Origin: Aradus depressus
Taxonomy: Eukaryota > Arthropoda > Insecta > Hemiptera > Aradidae
NCBI GenBank assembly: GCA_963662175.1
Contig: OY759215.1
Coordinates: 8,793,079-8,857,078, forward strand
DNA: 64,000 bases
Direction: 5' to 3'
The notes under the pieces are model-generated. The model was given only the letters and a program-made list of their open reading frames with translations. It made no database searches and had not been told where the DNA came from. The stretch's first letter is position 1, and the number at the start of each line of letters is the position of its first letter. The position numbers and the translations under genes are program-made. Shown here one piece after another: positions 1-12,180 of this stretch.

Positions 1-6
1 ATAGGT

Positions 7-293
7 TTGACTGAATCAGCTTTATGCCCTCATTGTGGTGAAGTTGATTCTTTTGAACATATTTTCATGTTGTGTCCGAAATATGCTGAAGAGAGGTTCA
101 CTTTGTTTTTGGAGATAGATTCCAAATTGTGTCAACCATTCAACTACGCTTGTCTTTTGGGTTCTGGTAAGGTGGACATTTACAGGAGTATCTTAAGTTT
201 CATTAAGGCATGTGGAATCTCGGTGTAAAATAAAAAAGAAATCTAATATATTCCTATGAAATCGTTTGTTTGGCTATGGCTTAGTGCTAAGGG

Positions 294-327
<34 letters not shown>
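7..327 (+). mobile_element. 3' end of a non-LTR retrotransposon (LINE), 5' truncated by window or insertion
   Basis: An open frame of 73 residues runs from the window edge to a stop at 226-228 and holds a CX2CX7HX4C zinc motif (CPHCGEVDSFEHIFMLC), the form found after the reverse transcriptase domain in R1/I/Jockey-type LINEs. A short 3' UTR follows, then an A-run at 298-327, as expected of a LINE tail. Only the C-terminal end is present. The clade cannot be decided from this piece. Confidence 0.7.
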
Positions 328-329
<2 letters not shown>

Positions 330-1860
330 TCTCGACATAATTGCTGAATAAGAACTGAATCGGATCGAAGTTTAGGAGTCTATAAAACAACAAATATAGT
401 GACATTAGATAATGTTTTTATATTTAACAAAATGATTACCGATGACAAGAAAATATTAATAAAATTAGCTTTTCGTATCGATAAAATATCTACATGAATA
501 ACAATGAATATATAAATTGAAATTATAACAAAATAAAAAATATCAAATAGTCATAATAAATATACAAGATAATGAGGTATGGAAGACAATTAACCACTAA
601 ATGAAATTCTTAGGTGTTGACAAAGGTGACTGACTAGTTGAAATAAATTTCGTAATTCATACACTTGTTATTTTTGGTGACTTTATTTATTTCTAGTTGT
701 TCTAAACTAATCTGCTTTCTGAGCATAAATGGATGTATTTCATATCTTCGGTTGGAACAAAAGTGTGGCTATTGTTGATAGTGTGGATCGCGAAAGTGGA
801 CCGGTTGCTTTGGTTCCTTATTTCTCAACTTAGAAGTTGATCCATTTATTCTTCTTCTTGCGGTAGATACGCAGAAAGATAAACAATTATTATTTTTTAC
901 AATTTTTAGATTCAGGTGAATAATACAAGACTGACTTTTCATATATAAATTTCAACTGAGTACACTCCGCTCAATATACTGAGTTAATGAAATAATAATT
1001 TTTAGTGCAGTTGGGTTAAAAAAAAAATTTTTTTCTTAGACTTTTTGAAGCAATAAAATTAAACTAGGTGTGCAAAGCATTCTGCTGTTTGCAAAAACTG
1101 AGCTGAGTCAGTCTAAATTTATTGAATCGTATTGTTAATGTGATCGGTTAACATACAAGTAGTGCACTTGAAATGAAGCCTATGAAACGGTTTGTGATCA
1201 CTGGATGCAACCGTAGGGTTTTTTTTTTTTTTTTTTTCTTCGCCCGGATTTTTACATTTGAAATCGAAAAATTCTATTTTGCTCGAGAATTTTGTCTCAA
1301 TTGATTTCAATGGGGATTTTGTTTTTCGGTGATTATTCCTCCGCGGTGTGTTCGATTTCAGATTTTTTTAGTAGTAAACCATCGTCGCCGTGTCCACTAC
1401 TATCGTGGCAAATTTCAATGTGATCGGTAAAGGGGTTTAGGAGGAGTACGAGTACAACGAAATACATGAGTCGCCTAAGAAAGAGCTTCGTAAACTCAGC
1501 TCAATAATTCAAAACATAAAACCTATAATTAGTTTTAATCCGTACATAAAGCGTAATATGGATAATAATGAAGTAATATGGAAAAATGTTTTGATATTTT
1601 ATGGTTCACTTGGTACAGACAGCGCATTCTGATTGCAGGATTGCGAACCTATAACTTATTATTAAAAATTGCAAACCATGTAAGCCCACATCCAATGACG
1701 ATGATAATTGTTTGAGTGGACCTTGAAGGATCCCATGCCCTCGTAAAGATGGACCTCTAGAAAAACCAATGAAGATTTGGTGGAAATGAAAGGTGAAAAG
1801 TATTAAAAGTACACGGTGAATTACCTGCAGTTGGTGGTTAGACTATCCTTCAATATGACA
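328..1860. other. A+T-rich spacer, no gene seen
   Basis: No coding exon or recognised element. There are T- and A-runs (1219-1237) and a short G+C-richer stretch at about 1338-1460. The open frames here are short and repetitive in composition. Confidence 0.5.
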
Positions 1861-1869
1861 TTGTGGAAT

Positions 1870-2421
1870 AGCAGATCAGTTTAGTGCATGTCGAGTCGAG
1901 CCTTGGCTCACCAGAAAGCATGGGGAGGTGAATTACCACCTCACCCAGGTACTCACGGGACACGGTGGGTTCCGGGGGTACCTCCACAAAATCGGGGCAG
2001 CAACAACACCAGACTGCCCCGCGTGCCTTGGTGAGACGGAGTCGGCGGAGCATGTCCTCCTCAAATGCCCCAGATTTGAGGAGGGAAGGAAAAATCTGGA
2101 GTGCAGCATGGGCGCCCCGCTGACTGCTACCAGTTACGTGGACGCTATGCTGCGCTCCCAGGAGTCGTGGGATGAAGGCTGCGATTTTGCAGCGCTCATC
2201 ATGGGCGGGTTGGCCCTTCAGGAGAGGGCTGACAAGGAACAGTAGCGGTAATAAAACAGAAGAAGGGGCGTTACCAGCCACCCTTCCTCCCTTCCGCGAA
2301 GTAATGACAGACCGTCAGTTCCGCGGAAGGGAATCAGGATCGGCAAGGAGGGGGTTTTAGTGGGTATGGTGATGGTGAACCGTCTCGAGTCCCACACTAT
2401 GCAAAAAAAAAAAAAAAAAAA
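1870..2421 (+). mobile_element. 5'-truncated R1-like LINE, C-terminal end and 3' tail
   Basis: In frame with the reading from about 1905 come WLTRKHGEV, then HLTQVLTGHGGFRGYLH, then a zinc motif CPACLGETESAEHVLLKC (CX2CX8HX4C) and a stop at 2243-2245. This is the usual end of R1-clade reverse transcriptase proteins. A 3' UTR and an A-run (2402-2421) follow. The piece is far more G+C-rich than its surroundings. It is a dead 3' fragment of a different copy or family from the one at 57-59 kb. Confidence 0.82.
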
Positions 2422-2803
2422 AGTGCATGCCAAGGGAGGTGAAGGTTGGCAGTTCGAATCCAGCCCGCGTACCTTCACATAATATTATTTTAATTTCTTT
2501 TTTTTTTACATGTAGACATCTTGGCCCTTATATATATATTTTTCCATAAGTACGTTTTGCGAGGAAATACATATGCGCTTATTACGCAAAATATGTCATT
2601 TTAATCATAAATCTTCAAGATAAGTATAACTTATTACTTACTTTTATTCTTTCTGGGCATGCATGCATAGACCACGTCATCAACTAGGGTGCAACGTTGG
2701 AGAAAGTCTCATTTTTTGCAAAATTTTTATTAGTACAGGTCCATTTTTTTTACTGTTTAATAATATTTCGTAACATTTATGCAATCCTTTATAATGTATT
2801 AAG

Positions 2804-3162
2804 ACAGCTTATATTTCTCCCATTCATTTTTTGCTTTTTAAAAATTAGCAATAAAAGACGTTTCGGGTAGTATTCCCATAATCTATAATACATTTGTTCT
2901 TTATGTCAACATCCTTTTCTCGTCAATCAAAATATTCTTCTTATGGAACATATTTATTGAGTCGACCTCTGACTTGAAGTTTGTATATAAAGTTTCTACT
3001 CAATAAATGTGTTCTGTAAAAAGATTATTTTGCTCGATGATTGAGGACTTTGACATAAAGAACAAATGATTCATAAATACTGATGATGGAAGTGCATCCC
3101 GAAACGTCTGTAATTGCTAGTTTTTAAAAACCAAAAAATATATGGGAGAAATTTAGAGCTGT
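2804..3162. mobile_element. Long inverted-repeat (fold-back) element
   Basis: The two halves are near reverse complements. Left-arm text such as ATTTCTCCCAT, GACGTTTCGGG and ATTTGTTCTTTATGTCAA returns inverted at 3040-3160. The whole unit of about 360 bp is palindromic with little or no unique centre. It has no coding capacity. It is probably a MITE or fold-back transposon. The target duplication was not resolved. Confidence 0.75.
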
Positions 3163-3917
3163 AATAAACATATATTTAAATTCAGAACCTCCTCACACAA
3201 CCCCATATCTATTACTTAAAATTAACTCACACCAATATAATAATTTAATCTAATGGTTCATATTTAAATAAATATTTCATTATTCGGTTTAGTTTATTTC
3301 AGCATTTGTTATTATAACAACATTTTCAATAGTTTACATTTGTCACCCAATGGGCGTTTTATTTACTAAAAATAGTTTACATTTGTCACCCAATGGGCGT
3401 TTTATTTACTAAAAATAGTTTACAATATTGTTCCTAGAGCTACACTTGCCAAAAAGAACGTTATACCTAATATATGGAGAAAAAAAAAATTTACTCTGTG
3501 TACTTACCAGGAGTACTCTCTTCTTTTTCTAGATAATTTTTGATTTTTCGCTTGACAAAATCTCTGAGGCTTTGTTTATGTATTTCATAATAAATGAAAC
3601 TGTTCAACAAGAGACCATCTTGACAGTTTGTTGAGCTCAAATCGATCAAGTATTACCGAAATATTTTTAAAGATTATGTAACAATATAGCGTTATGTGTA
3701 TCATTATTCGCGTTACTCACGAGTTCTTTTTAAAAGTTAAAGATACCGTATTGTATGTAGAGCATTATTCATGGAAAGCAATGAGGGTTAAAAATAAAGA
3801 AAAAAATATACTTTTTTAAAAATATTGTTTATTTCACAAAATGTATATAATATATGGGAATACTTTCGGTATCAATTACAATCTTCAGCCACATCTTAAC
3901 AAATACTTGATTATATA
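3163..3917. other. A+T-rich spacer with a 43-bp tandem duplication
   Basis: No gene. A 43-bp unit starting ATAGTTTACATTTGTCACCC is present twice in tandem, at 3329-3371 and 3372-3414, with a third partial start at 3415. Confidence 0.6.
3329..3420. repeat. Tandem duplication, 43-bp unit x2
   Basis: The unit starts at 3329 and 3372 and begins again at 3415. The two full copies look identical by eye, so the duplication is recent. Confidence 0.85.
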
Positions 3918-4293
3918 TGACGGGGTTACAATCAAAGTGGTCTAAGTGACATTTTTAAAACTGTGAAGAAATTGTGCATTAAGTTCTTAACTGATTTCAA
4001 AAATCTATAATCTATCGAAACCGGAATTATTTTGTCTTCAGCTTTTATGGTGAAAGTTGCTGTTAGCAAACCATAAAATTGAATGAAAATCTTAATTTCA
4101 AGGTCACTATTGATATGTTTAAGTTACGTATTCATGTCACCAAAATGGAAATAAGTGATTTGCCACTAGATCTCAGTACTGGCTAGGATTTCACTTTTTT
4201 CCTGAACAGAACTATCATTTTTGTACCCAATTATGCACTTAACGAAAAATTTTCAATAATGTCACTTGGACCATTTTGATTCTAACCCCGTCA
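3918..4293. mobile_element. Tc1/mariner-like MITE, intact ends (copy 1)
   Basis: The ends are inverted repeats starting TGACGGGGTTA and continuing imperfectly for about 40 bases (left ACAATCAAAGTGGTCTAAG, right complement AGAATCAAAATGGTCCAAG). TA dinucleotides flank both ends (3916-3917 and 4294-4295), fitting TA target duplication. Length is 376 bp and there is no ORF. A second copy at 59920-61060 carries a LINE insertion. Confidence 0.8.
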
Positions 4294-4511
4294 TACAGTA
4301 TTTCGTGAAATAAACAATATTTTTAAAAAACATACCTACGTCTCTTCTTTATTGTTTCACAATATCTCTACATCACAATTATCACTGAGGGTAATATTGG
4401 CATGGCATGGTTGTTATATGGCGGCCTTAGTATAGCTGACAAGCACGGGCTAGGATAAAAGAGTAAATTGTTGCTTAGCTATATTAAGTATTTATATTAT
4501 ATACAAAAATG

Positions 4512-4712
4512 TGAGATAAAATAAATTTAAGCACGCCGTCCTTCGGGTGGGACGTTAAGCGATGGTCCCGAGCCTGTACGATGTCAGGTACTCGTTAAAA
4601 TTCCCGACACTATGTGAATAAAAATTTAGGAATCCCACAGTAGAGTCAGGCTTATGTCCACCAGTGACGAAATAGCGCTCTGTTAGTAGGCGATATGACC
4701 TTATAGTTAAAT
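4512..4712 (+). repeat. tRNA-derived SINE, 5'-truncated copy
   Basis: Body and tail of the window's main SINE family (GCACGCCGTCCTTCGG to TAGGCGATATGACC). The tRNA-like head is missing. There are small internal deletions. Confidence 0.85.
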
Positions 4713-4898
4713 AACTATAAAATATATAACAATGTATACAAATTTATATATAATATTATTTAAAATATAAATTATTGCATCACTTCCTTAATGATTTTCC
4801 TACATTGTCATCCTGTTGTTTGGTAGGTACTTACTTTAGTCAAGTCGGGAAAGATGCATACGATAAGACAAAACATTACGGAGGGATGGTTACATGGC

Positions 4899-4904
4899 TT
4901 TATT
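4899..4904 (-). promoter_or_regulatory. Candidate poly(A) signal of ENPP gene 1
   Basis: AATAAA on the minus strand, 39 bases past the stop codon of the ENPP gene whose coding region ends at 4944. The paralogue has AATAAA at almost the same distance. Confidence 0.55.
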
Positions 4905-4943
4905 GCAACTTAAAATTAAATAGTCTTTACTACAATTTAAATA

Positions 4944-7900
4944 TTATTCAAAAGGCAAATAACTGTACACAATTGTCATAAAGGACAGTAGATAAAGGCA
5001 CTGTAATGTAGAAAGGTGGGTGCCAGAACTGGGGGTACTCTCTGTCCCTGTAGCCATTATTTTCTGAACCTCTGTAAAAGACCCGTTCGGCTGAATTTCT
5101 GGCAGTTGGAGCTGGAGAACATGAACGAACAGTGAGAACATGTCAATGGTTCTGAGAGAGGACGCTTTAAAGTTCTTCTTAAACTGCGGTCCATGGGCTA
5201 TAAAGTAGGGATGCATGCTGATCGTGGCTGGGTCATATCCGTGCAGTCCAAAGTCACCGTCCTCTGACGCTGCCAACAGGAAATTTCAATGTAAAAATCA
5301 AATAAAAAAAATAAAAAAAAATTATCGGTGAACCACCGGTAATGTAGGTACTTCACCAGTTCATTACATCGGCAGTTATTAGGCTTTTTGAATTGAGCTC
5401 ACTCTCCTGAACCCCCTTTCCTTCTGCCGATTCAGCTGAAAATGTGAATGTGTCGTTCTTATAGAATTTTGAATTCACACATGAAATTTCGTGTCGATAC
5501 ATTCATTTTATCGGGAGTTATCGTGTTCCCGGACAAACATTTGTTTTCTCATTTTTGGAATCTAGAGGTCGGAAAACATGAAATTTCGTTGAAAACTGCG
5601 CATCGAATTTCTGACCGATTACATAATTTCCCCTATACTTCGTAAAGCTGGGGAAGTAAAACTGGGAAAATGAAATATATCGTTAAATTTCCTATTTAGA
5701 TAAATAGCAAAAAAAAAAAGCTAGGATCCCTAAAACGAACCAACTTTACTATTTGTTTAACTAAAGTGTGAAAGATGGCTTACCATTACAAGAGTTGACG
5801 TATTTCTTTATGGTCTCGTACATATCTTGGAAGGCGTACCTCGGCTCAGCCACAGCTAACAGCGGTGGGGTTCGATTACAATGTTTGTAATAAAATTCCT
5901 CGGGAATTTCCTCTTTACGGTAGATAGTAAAATTCTTGTTTTTTGTAGAAACATCATGTAGCTTGAGATAAACTTCCGTTTCATTTACACCTAAAAATGT
6001 AAATAAGTCGAAGATATATACAATAGTTTATTATGAATATATTTTTAAATAATTGTTTTTTTTTGTTTAACGTCTTTAAGTACCCTCAAAATAACACAAC
6101 ATTAATAATGTCAAGTCCACCAAGACCTCAAAACTTTCAGTAAATGTTTCCTTCAATAAAAAAAATTCTGTCACAGATTTCCAACTTCTGACTATATTTG
6201 TGACTTGAACGTTCACACTACAGTAATAACATAATGTGGGAAGTGATTACTTACTGTTAAATTTGTAACGACACAAAAGAATAAACAATATAACAAGATT
6301 TTCAAGATGAAATTGTTAGCTTCATATGATTGGAAATCAAATACAGCCAACTCCGATAAAAGGGTGAAATATGTCCGTTTGCCTTATACCACCTCAGTTT
6401 AATTAATATCGTCAGTTAATTTAACTTTTGAAAATGAAATTTAGACTTTTTAAACATCTTTTGATAATAGAAAATATATATATATAAAAAAAAATCCTTC
6501 AAACGAACCCTCTTTCCCAGTTCGGTACATTCCTGTTAACAGCTTAAACATAAAACAAACGCACTGCTTACCTAAATTGCACTTACATTTTGATGTTCTT
6601 TTTATGATGTTTACTCATTAACTTAATATTATTTATTTTACTCAAAAAGTAAACATTTATTGCTAAAAAATGGAATCATTATTTAGAACCTGTATAAATG
6701 TTACATGAAAACCACAAATGATCGTTAATGAGAACAGTGTTGACATGATTTTAAAATTCCTTTTCAGTAATATCAAACATTTTAAGTTTCGGCCAGATTA
6801 TAATTATAAAAAAAATGTATCTATAACTATTTAGATGCGTTTTATATTGAAAAAGTAATTACTACGTATTGTTAAATAGAGTGTCAACACAAAAAATGAA
6901 AATGAAAATTACTGTGCAAGTAATCGATGGTGTGAAATGACATCTACAATGTTAAGAGACGGAACAAACCAATGTTTTTGAGAGGGTCAAGAAAATGAGG
7001 GACTCTTAATCTCACGCGAAACTTTTAGTTTTACGCCGAGGACTATACCTTCTTTCGGGTAAAGTTGTAGTACAGGTGAGGAGCCGTACATGTCGACATC
7101 ATCAGGCCCAAGGTACTCTGTGAGGTCTATGATCCGTTGTTTGGTCACTGTCTCCATTCCATGGTCACTCAGAAATACAATATTCACATCGGTCAGAGAA
7201 TGGGCAGCCAACTGGTCCAGAAGATAGGCGGTGATATTGTCCGTTCGTTTGATCTGTTCTTCAACCTGGGCCGAGTCTGGACCAAACATATGGCTGTGGC
7301 CGTCCGGTTCCTCAAAGTACAACATGACCAGATTGGCCGGAGTGGTCGGATGGTTGAACCAATGAATCACTCCGTCCACGCGGTCTGACCAAGGTTCTGT
7401 CTCATTGAATGGGACCGTGAAAGTGCAGTTCACTCCATTATATTCAAATCCGCACCCCGGCCAGTGCATTACACCACTGTGACGGTCCTTGGCTGCCTTC
7501 TCGTTCAGTGTCTGTTGGAAAAAAGATTAAATAAATAAATGAATGAATAATTATGACATCACAGAGAATTTATATAAACACGCTTTGAAGAATACCATAT
7601 GTGAACTTCACTTTAATGAATATAAAATGGCAATATTGTTATGTCTTTCTCCAAACCTAATTTAATTGATTCACATAACTCACAAGGTATTTGACGACCT
7701 AGAATATAAGCTATGTGGCTCGAATATATTTGAGTTGGGAAGGGGCCCCATTCAGACGAGTGATTTTTTCTGAAAATCTTGAAACCAGTCTAAAAATGGA
7801 TGTCGTTGAAGTTGCAGCTATTTGTGCTTTGGTTATACGAAATCGTAAAAAGAATAGAAAAAAAAAATATTAGGTCCATCTAATTTTCTGTGAACGATTT

Positions 7901-9479
7901 TTAAAAGGTAAATTTTATACTTTGCACGAGAAATTGAAGGGATATCCCAATAAATTTTTTGGATATTATAGAATGAGTTTGGAAAGCTTTGACAGTTTGC
8001 TGAATCTGTTGACCCTTGCGATATGTCTTCAAGATACAAAAATGCGACAGTCTATTCCACCCCAAAAACGACTTGCTGTAGCATTGAAGTAAATAGTTAA
8101 AAAAAAAAATTAATGAAAGAAGCTTATTTTTATTAGAACGTTGTTAAAAAATGTATGCTACACTAGTAAGAGATAATACGTTTTTTTCCAAACAACAGAA
8201 AACAATATAACCAAAACGATTACAACCTTCCTTGGCGACAACTGTCACTTTGCATGTGAACAGGACGGGAGTGACTTTTTTGTTACGTCGAGTCACCTGC
8301 TCAAGGTGACTTGTCAGCACAAAAAAGTCACTCGGCTGTCACGTCGCCTCGTGTGTACACCACCATTAGGCTTCAGTACTCAAGGTGGAGAGTGACAAAA
8401 TGTTGAGTGACAAAAGTCACTCGTCTGAATGGGGCCTAACACAGCAGTTATGTGTGACATTTGATGGTTCCCCCTGTAGCTGTCCCTTCACCCCCCTAAT
8501 CCCCTTCTTCCCTTGAGCAGATTTAGCTGAAAATCAATAGGTTAGTTATTGTGAGTCATGCCCGGGCTTTAACTACAAGGACATACCACCTACTACCAGT
8601 ACGCTCTTTCGCCTCTCTGGAAGATATGAGCGCGACTCTACTGTAGGAGTCCTGGTTTTTTTACTTCCCAGAAAAAAACATAAGGGCCTCGGCCAGGTTT
8701 TGAACCCGCGATTTTCAGCTGAAGTAGGACCTCTAAACTACAAGGAGCCCTAAAATCAATAGACGTCGTCCTTACGGAGTTCTGGACAAATATATACATA
8801 TAGTTTCGTATTTATCCTATCGTGAGTTATCGTTTTCTCAGGCAGACAAGAATAACATAACTTCCACATACTTTGTACTATATATCGCATATATTTATTA
8901 AATATATTGTCAAACTCTGAAATAATATGCCATACTTTGCAATATATTATTTTTGCTTTTCCTCCATATTCTAATTTTCTGATTGTAAAAAGTCAATTTT
9001 CTACATTGGACCATCCATCGGATAATCCGTAAGCTTTCATATGAGATTTCCATAAACAAACATGCAAATATACAGATCGACTCTTACATCGTTGTTATTA
9101 TTATAGTCAGACCACGTACCCATATTGGAGTGATGTCGTTATTGTAGTGCCATAGAGGGTATCTGTCATCCAGTACCTCTTGTTTTTCCTTATCGAAAAC
9201 TTTACTTGCTAGAACTCCATGCACTTCGGTATAAAGTCCAGTTGCTATAGAAAAATGATTTGGAAAAGTCGATGTTGGAAATACATTTAGCAAATAATTC
9301 GCATAAGTTGAACTATTTATTAAAGAATTTAACACTGGAGTGAGACCCCTCTCAAGATAATTATAACGAAATCCATCATAAGAGACAACCAATAATTTTT
9401 CATATTTTGATTTTGAATATACAAATGGTAATGAAAATAAGAAGAACAATGTATAACAGTAATAAAACGGGGTCGTCAT
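4944..9479 (-). CDS. Ectonucleotide pyrophosphatase/phosphodiesterase, ENPP4/5-like, catalytically intact
   Basis: Secreted or membrane-anchored phosphodiesterase that would split nucleotide phosphodiester or pyrophosphate bonds outside the cell. Exons on the minus strand: 9479-9120, 7511-7016, 5990-5784, 5269-4944. All joins keep phase (0,1,1) and give 462 residues, normal for ENPP4/5. The N-terminus is a hydrophobic signal peptide (about residues 1-22). All seven catalytic positions are present: D35 in VVSYDGFR, nucleophile T71 in TSTFPNH, D190 and H194 in EEPDGHSHMFG, D236 and H237 in SDHG, H364 in LHGYD. The last 20 residues are hydrophobic, suggesting a C-terminal anchor. The donor after exon 2 is GTGAGA, matched by GTGAAA in the paralogue. 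Introns hold family B repeats, a SINE and a Harbinger remnant. The exact ENPP subtype and substrate cannot be told from sequence alone. Confidence 0.93.
5318..5655 (+). repeat. Family B dispersed repeat, inside intron 3 of ENPP gene 1
   Basis: It carries the family's marker phrases, such as CATTACATCGGCAGTTATTAG, TTTCGTGTCGATACATTCAT and GGTCGGAAAACATGAAATTT, between the coding exons at 5269 and 5784. Confidence 0.8.
6001..7010. other. Intron 2 of ENPP gene 1, no element recognised
   Basis: A+T-rich intron sequence between exons 7016-7511 and 5784-5990. No repeat family from this window is evident. Confidence 0.6.
7744..8436 (+). mobile_element. PIF/Harbinger-type element with broken transposase N-terminus
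   Basis: Inverted termini GGCCCCATTCAGACGAGTGA lie at 7744 and, reversed, end at 8436, inside intron 1 of ENPP gene 1. On the plus strand from 7798 a frame reads MDVVEVAAICALVIRNRK, then after a stop at 7873-7875 continues with VHLIFCERF, GYYRMSLESFDSLL and PPQKRLAVALK. This is the N-terminal part of a HARBI1-like transposase. The stop sits where the family usually has tryptophan. The DDE part is absent, so the copy is dead. A 3-bp target duplication is not clear. Confidence 0.72.
8450..8850 (+). repeat. Family B repeat interrupted by a SINE
   Basis: Left piece to 8540 (GATTTAGCTGAAAATCAATAG) and right piece from 8752 (AAAATCAATAGACGTCGTCC) join to the family B text once the SINE and one 11-bp duplicate are removed. 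It lies in intron 1 of ENPP gene 1. Confidence 0.85.
8541..8751 (-). repeat. SINE copy with 11-bp target duplication
   Basis: Minus-strand SINE, internally deleted. AAAATCAATAG flanks it at 8530-8540 and 8752-8762, a clear target-site duplication inside a family B repeat. Confidence 0.88.
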
Positions 9480-9665
9480 ACTTTATTGTTTTTTTTATTA
9501 TGTCATGGATACACTGAACTACACTGAACACAACGCGAAACCATAAAAGACAGAAGCATTAAAAAATAAAATTACCACTCGTGATAAAAGAAATGTGTTA
9601 TCTTATAAATGCTTAGCAAATATAACTCAATGATATCGTGAATCAATTATGGTCCATTACTGATA
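9480..9665. promoter_or_regulatory. 5' flank of ENPP gene 1
   Basis: A+T-rich upstream DNA of the minus-strand ENPP gene. The promoter should lie here or further right, but I see no convincing TATA box or initiator pair. Confidence 0.25.
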
Positions 9666-9692
9666 ACTAGCATGGATACCCGGCATTGCCTG
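9666..9692 (-). mobile_element. Helitron-like 3' terminus
   Basis: Read on the minus strand the text is GCAATGCCGGGTATCC then a CTAGT end. This resembles Helitron 3' ends (short hairpin then CTRR). It is continuous with the family B text that follows, which is the main reason to suspect that family B is Helitron-derived. Confidence 0.4.
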
Positions 9693-10560
9693 CTTCTAAC
9701 TTTGTGTATTTTTTAAGATGTTACTTCCAATGCTATACGAAGTATAGGGGTTATGTAATCAGACAGAAATTCGATCCGGAGTTTTCAACGGAATTTTATG
9801 TTTTGCGACCTCCTGATTCCAAAAATGAAAAAAAAAAAAAATCTGTGCCTTTGAATGCGATAACTTCCGATAGAATGAATGTATCGATAAGTTTGATGTG
9901 TATCCAGAATCCTTGATTGATTTTCAGTCAAATCCTTGAATTGATTTTCAGTCAAATCAGTCAAAGGGAAGGGGCATTAGGAGGAAGGATTACCACAAAA
10001 ACTATAATAACTGCTCATATGTAAATTCAAAGTTCTATAAGGACGACATCTATTAGTTTTGTTGAGCACGCCTGTACGATGTCAGTTACTCGTTAAAGAC
10101 TCCTGCGCTAGATGAATAAAAATTTAGAATAGGCAAAATTTAGGACTCCCACAGTAGAGTTGGGCTCATGTCGAAAGAGCGCTCTGGTAGTAGGCGATAT
10201 GACCTCATAGTTAAAGCCCGGTCATGAGTCATAAAACCTAACCTAACCTCTATTAATTTTCAGCGGAATCAGCAGAAAGGAGGGGGGGGGGGGGGAAGAT
10301 GAGAGAAAAATTCCAATAACTGCCGATGGACTAGGTACTGTCTCGATATAAAATTAATTATTTAATTTATAATTTACTGATGGCACCTAATGATTTTCGA
10401 CGAAATCTGTCGAAGAGGAGGGGGACCAGAGAAGGGTGGCTCGACTCAAGTACCCTAATAACTGCCGATGCAGTAATGAAGGTATCCAAAGAAAATTTAG
10501 TATGAGGATTCAGAAGCCCCTATGTAAGTCAAATATTGAGTTTTAGCGCAAACGTTGGGT
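9693..10560 (-). repeat. Family B repeat, long copy interrupted by a SINE
   Basis: Two or three family modules in reverse order, from TATACGAAGTATAGGGGTTATGTAATC to AACTGCCGATGCAGTAATG and GCGCAAACGTTGGG. The SINE at 10061-10248 splits it. A G-run at 10282-10295 lies within. Confidence 0.82.
10061..10248 (+). repeat. SINE, 5'-truncated, with 12-bp target duplication
   Basis: Starts in the SINE body and ends in CCTAACCTAACC. The flanks TCTATTAGTTTT (10049-10060) and TCTATTAATTTT (10249-10260) are a target duplication with one mismatch, within a family B repeat. Confidence 0.85.
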
Positions 10561-10934
10561 TGACATTGATATAAATTATAACACCTTCTGTTATAGAGTG
10601 ATAGAGTTCAACAAATATCTTATAGGAAATCCATCAAGTGGGAAGTCAATGTAACAGATTTCATTCTATCTTACCATTCCAACTCAACTTACTTTAAGTA
10701 ATTTCATAATATTTTTAATTCTGCAGGTCCATGGAATCCAAAAAAAAAATGTTTTTGCGATGTTTGTCTGTCAACAAAGATTCCGATTAAACGGCTAAAT
10801 GGATCGAAACCACATTTTGGTGGGATATTTGAAATGTAAATGGGAGAGCCCTGTTGTTTTGGGGTGAATCAATGCAAGGCAGAAGCGATATATACATATA
10901 TATATATATATAGAGGTAAAAAAATATTGTTAAA

Positions 10935-11155
10935 TAAAAATAATAAATATAAATAATAATTGAATTAATAATAATTAAATAAACAAATAAAAATCAATTA
11001 GAATTACCACATTTCCTGATGAAATGGAGATTTTATCTCTGGTCTTTTACTAAATTTTGATTTCTACAGTAATTTCCGAAAAGAGCCCTAAAAAAATATT
11101 AAAAGTTCAAGGTGTGCAATTTTTAAGAAAGTGCACGTAATTTAAAAAAAAAATC
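10935..11155. repeat. Family C repeat, copy 1
   Basis: About 220 bp (ACCACATTTCCTG, TTTCTACAGTAATTTCCGAAAA, GAAAGTGCACGTAA) that recurs at 18075-18300. No coding capacity. Class unknown. Confidence 0.8.
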
Positions 11156-12167
11156 AATTAACAATCTTTTCATTTGGATTTCTAAAGAGATGCCATGTTT
11201 TTTTTGTTTTTTTAAAAAAATTTTCAATAATAATAAATCTATTCCAAAGGTTTTCAAATTATCTTACTGGGCCAACAGGGAAATGAATAGCATATAATTT
11301 ACGAGAACAAATAATTGGGTTTATTTACTTAAACTGCATAATAAAATTAATAACTGGGAAACATTGAAACAAAAATCAAAATAAAAGTAGTACAAACCAA
11401 ATTTTTAAAACTATTTCAATCTTTTTTCTGTTTTATATTTTGGCCATTCTTCATATCAAAGTTATATACTTTTTGGGCATATATATTTTGTACATATAAA
11501 TAAATAACAGTACCTTCTATGCGCATCAATTTTACTGTTAATTTACACCTACTTAGTTCATCATATCTTAAGCCTAAAAACTCTCACTCCATCTCCACTC
11601 TGAGCGTCTCACCATCAACCCAGACCTCGACTCCTCTACAGTAATTCAAAAGCTGATAGTCGTGTTTTTTTTGTTTTTTTTCTCTCTCAGTTATGAATTG
11701 TTTTTTTATTCATGGGTTGTTTTAAAACAAAATGCATTCATATTATTATTCAATAATTTATTTGCTTCTTGGATTTGATTTTATACTAATAAATATAGTT
11801 AATTTAATAATGCTAATAATTTGAATGTGTGTATTTTTTATACATCACAACATATAGGAATACTTTCCGTAACAGTTTTTTTTTTCTTTCTTTAAGGTAT
11901 TTTGAGCACAGGAGTTAGATGCCTAATAACGGGGGATACCATGGAAGCCATAGGCAGGTACCCGTCTGTCAGCGGCCTTATTTTTATGTGTTCATATTTA
12001 TAATGGAAGGTCAAGATTGCTGATAGAGGAAAAAAAATACTAAATAAGGTCAAGTGATGAAGATATAAAAATATGTTGTTTTATAATTTAGATAGAAGGT
12101 TTGTGAAGTGCAGAAAATAAAATAGTTGGGTAATTTGGGATTTCCACACCGCAAGGTTGGAATTCTT
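11156..12167. other. A+T-rich intergenic DNA
   Basis: No exon or known element seen. Homopolymer T-runs occur near 11666 and 11879. Confidence 0.5.
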
Positions 12168-12180
12168 TCTCTGGTGACTA

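Noticed and set aside
2430..2480. tRNA T-arm like text GTTCGAATCC after the LINE A-run
   Set aside because: No A box or acceptor stem at the right distance; too short to call.
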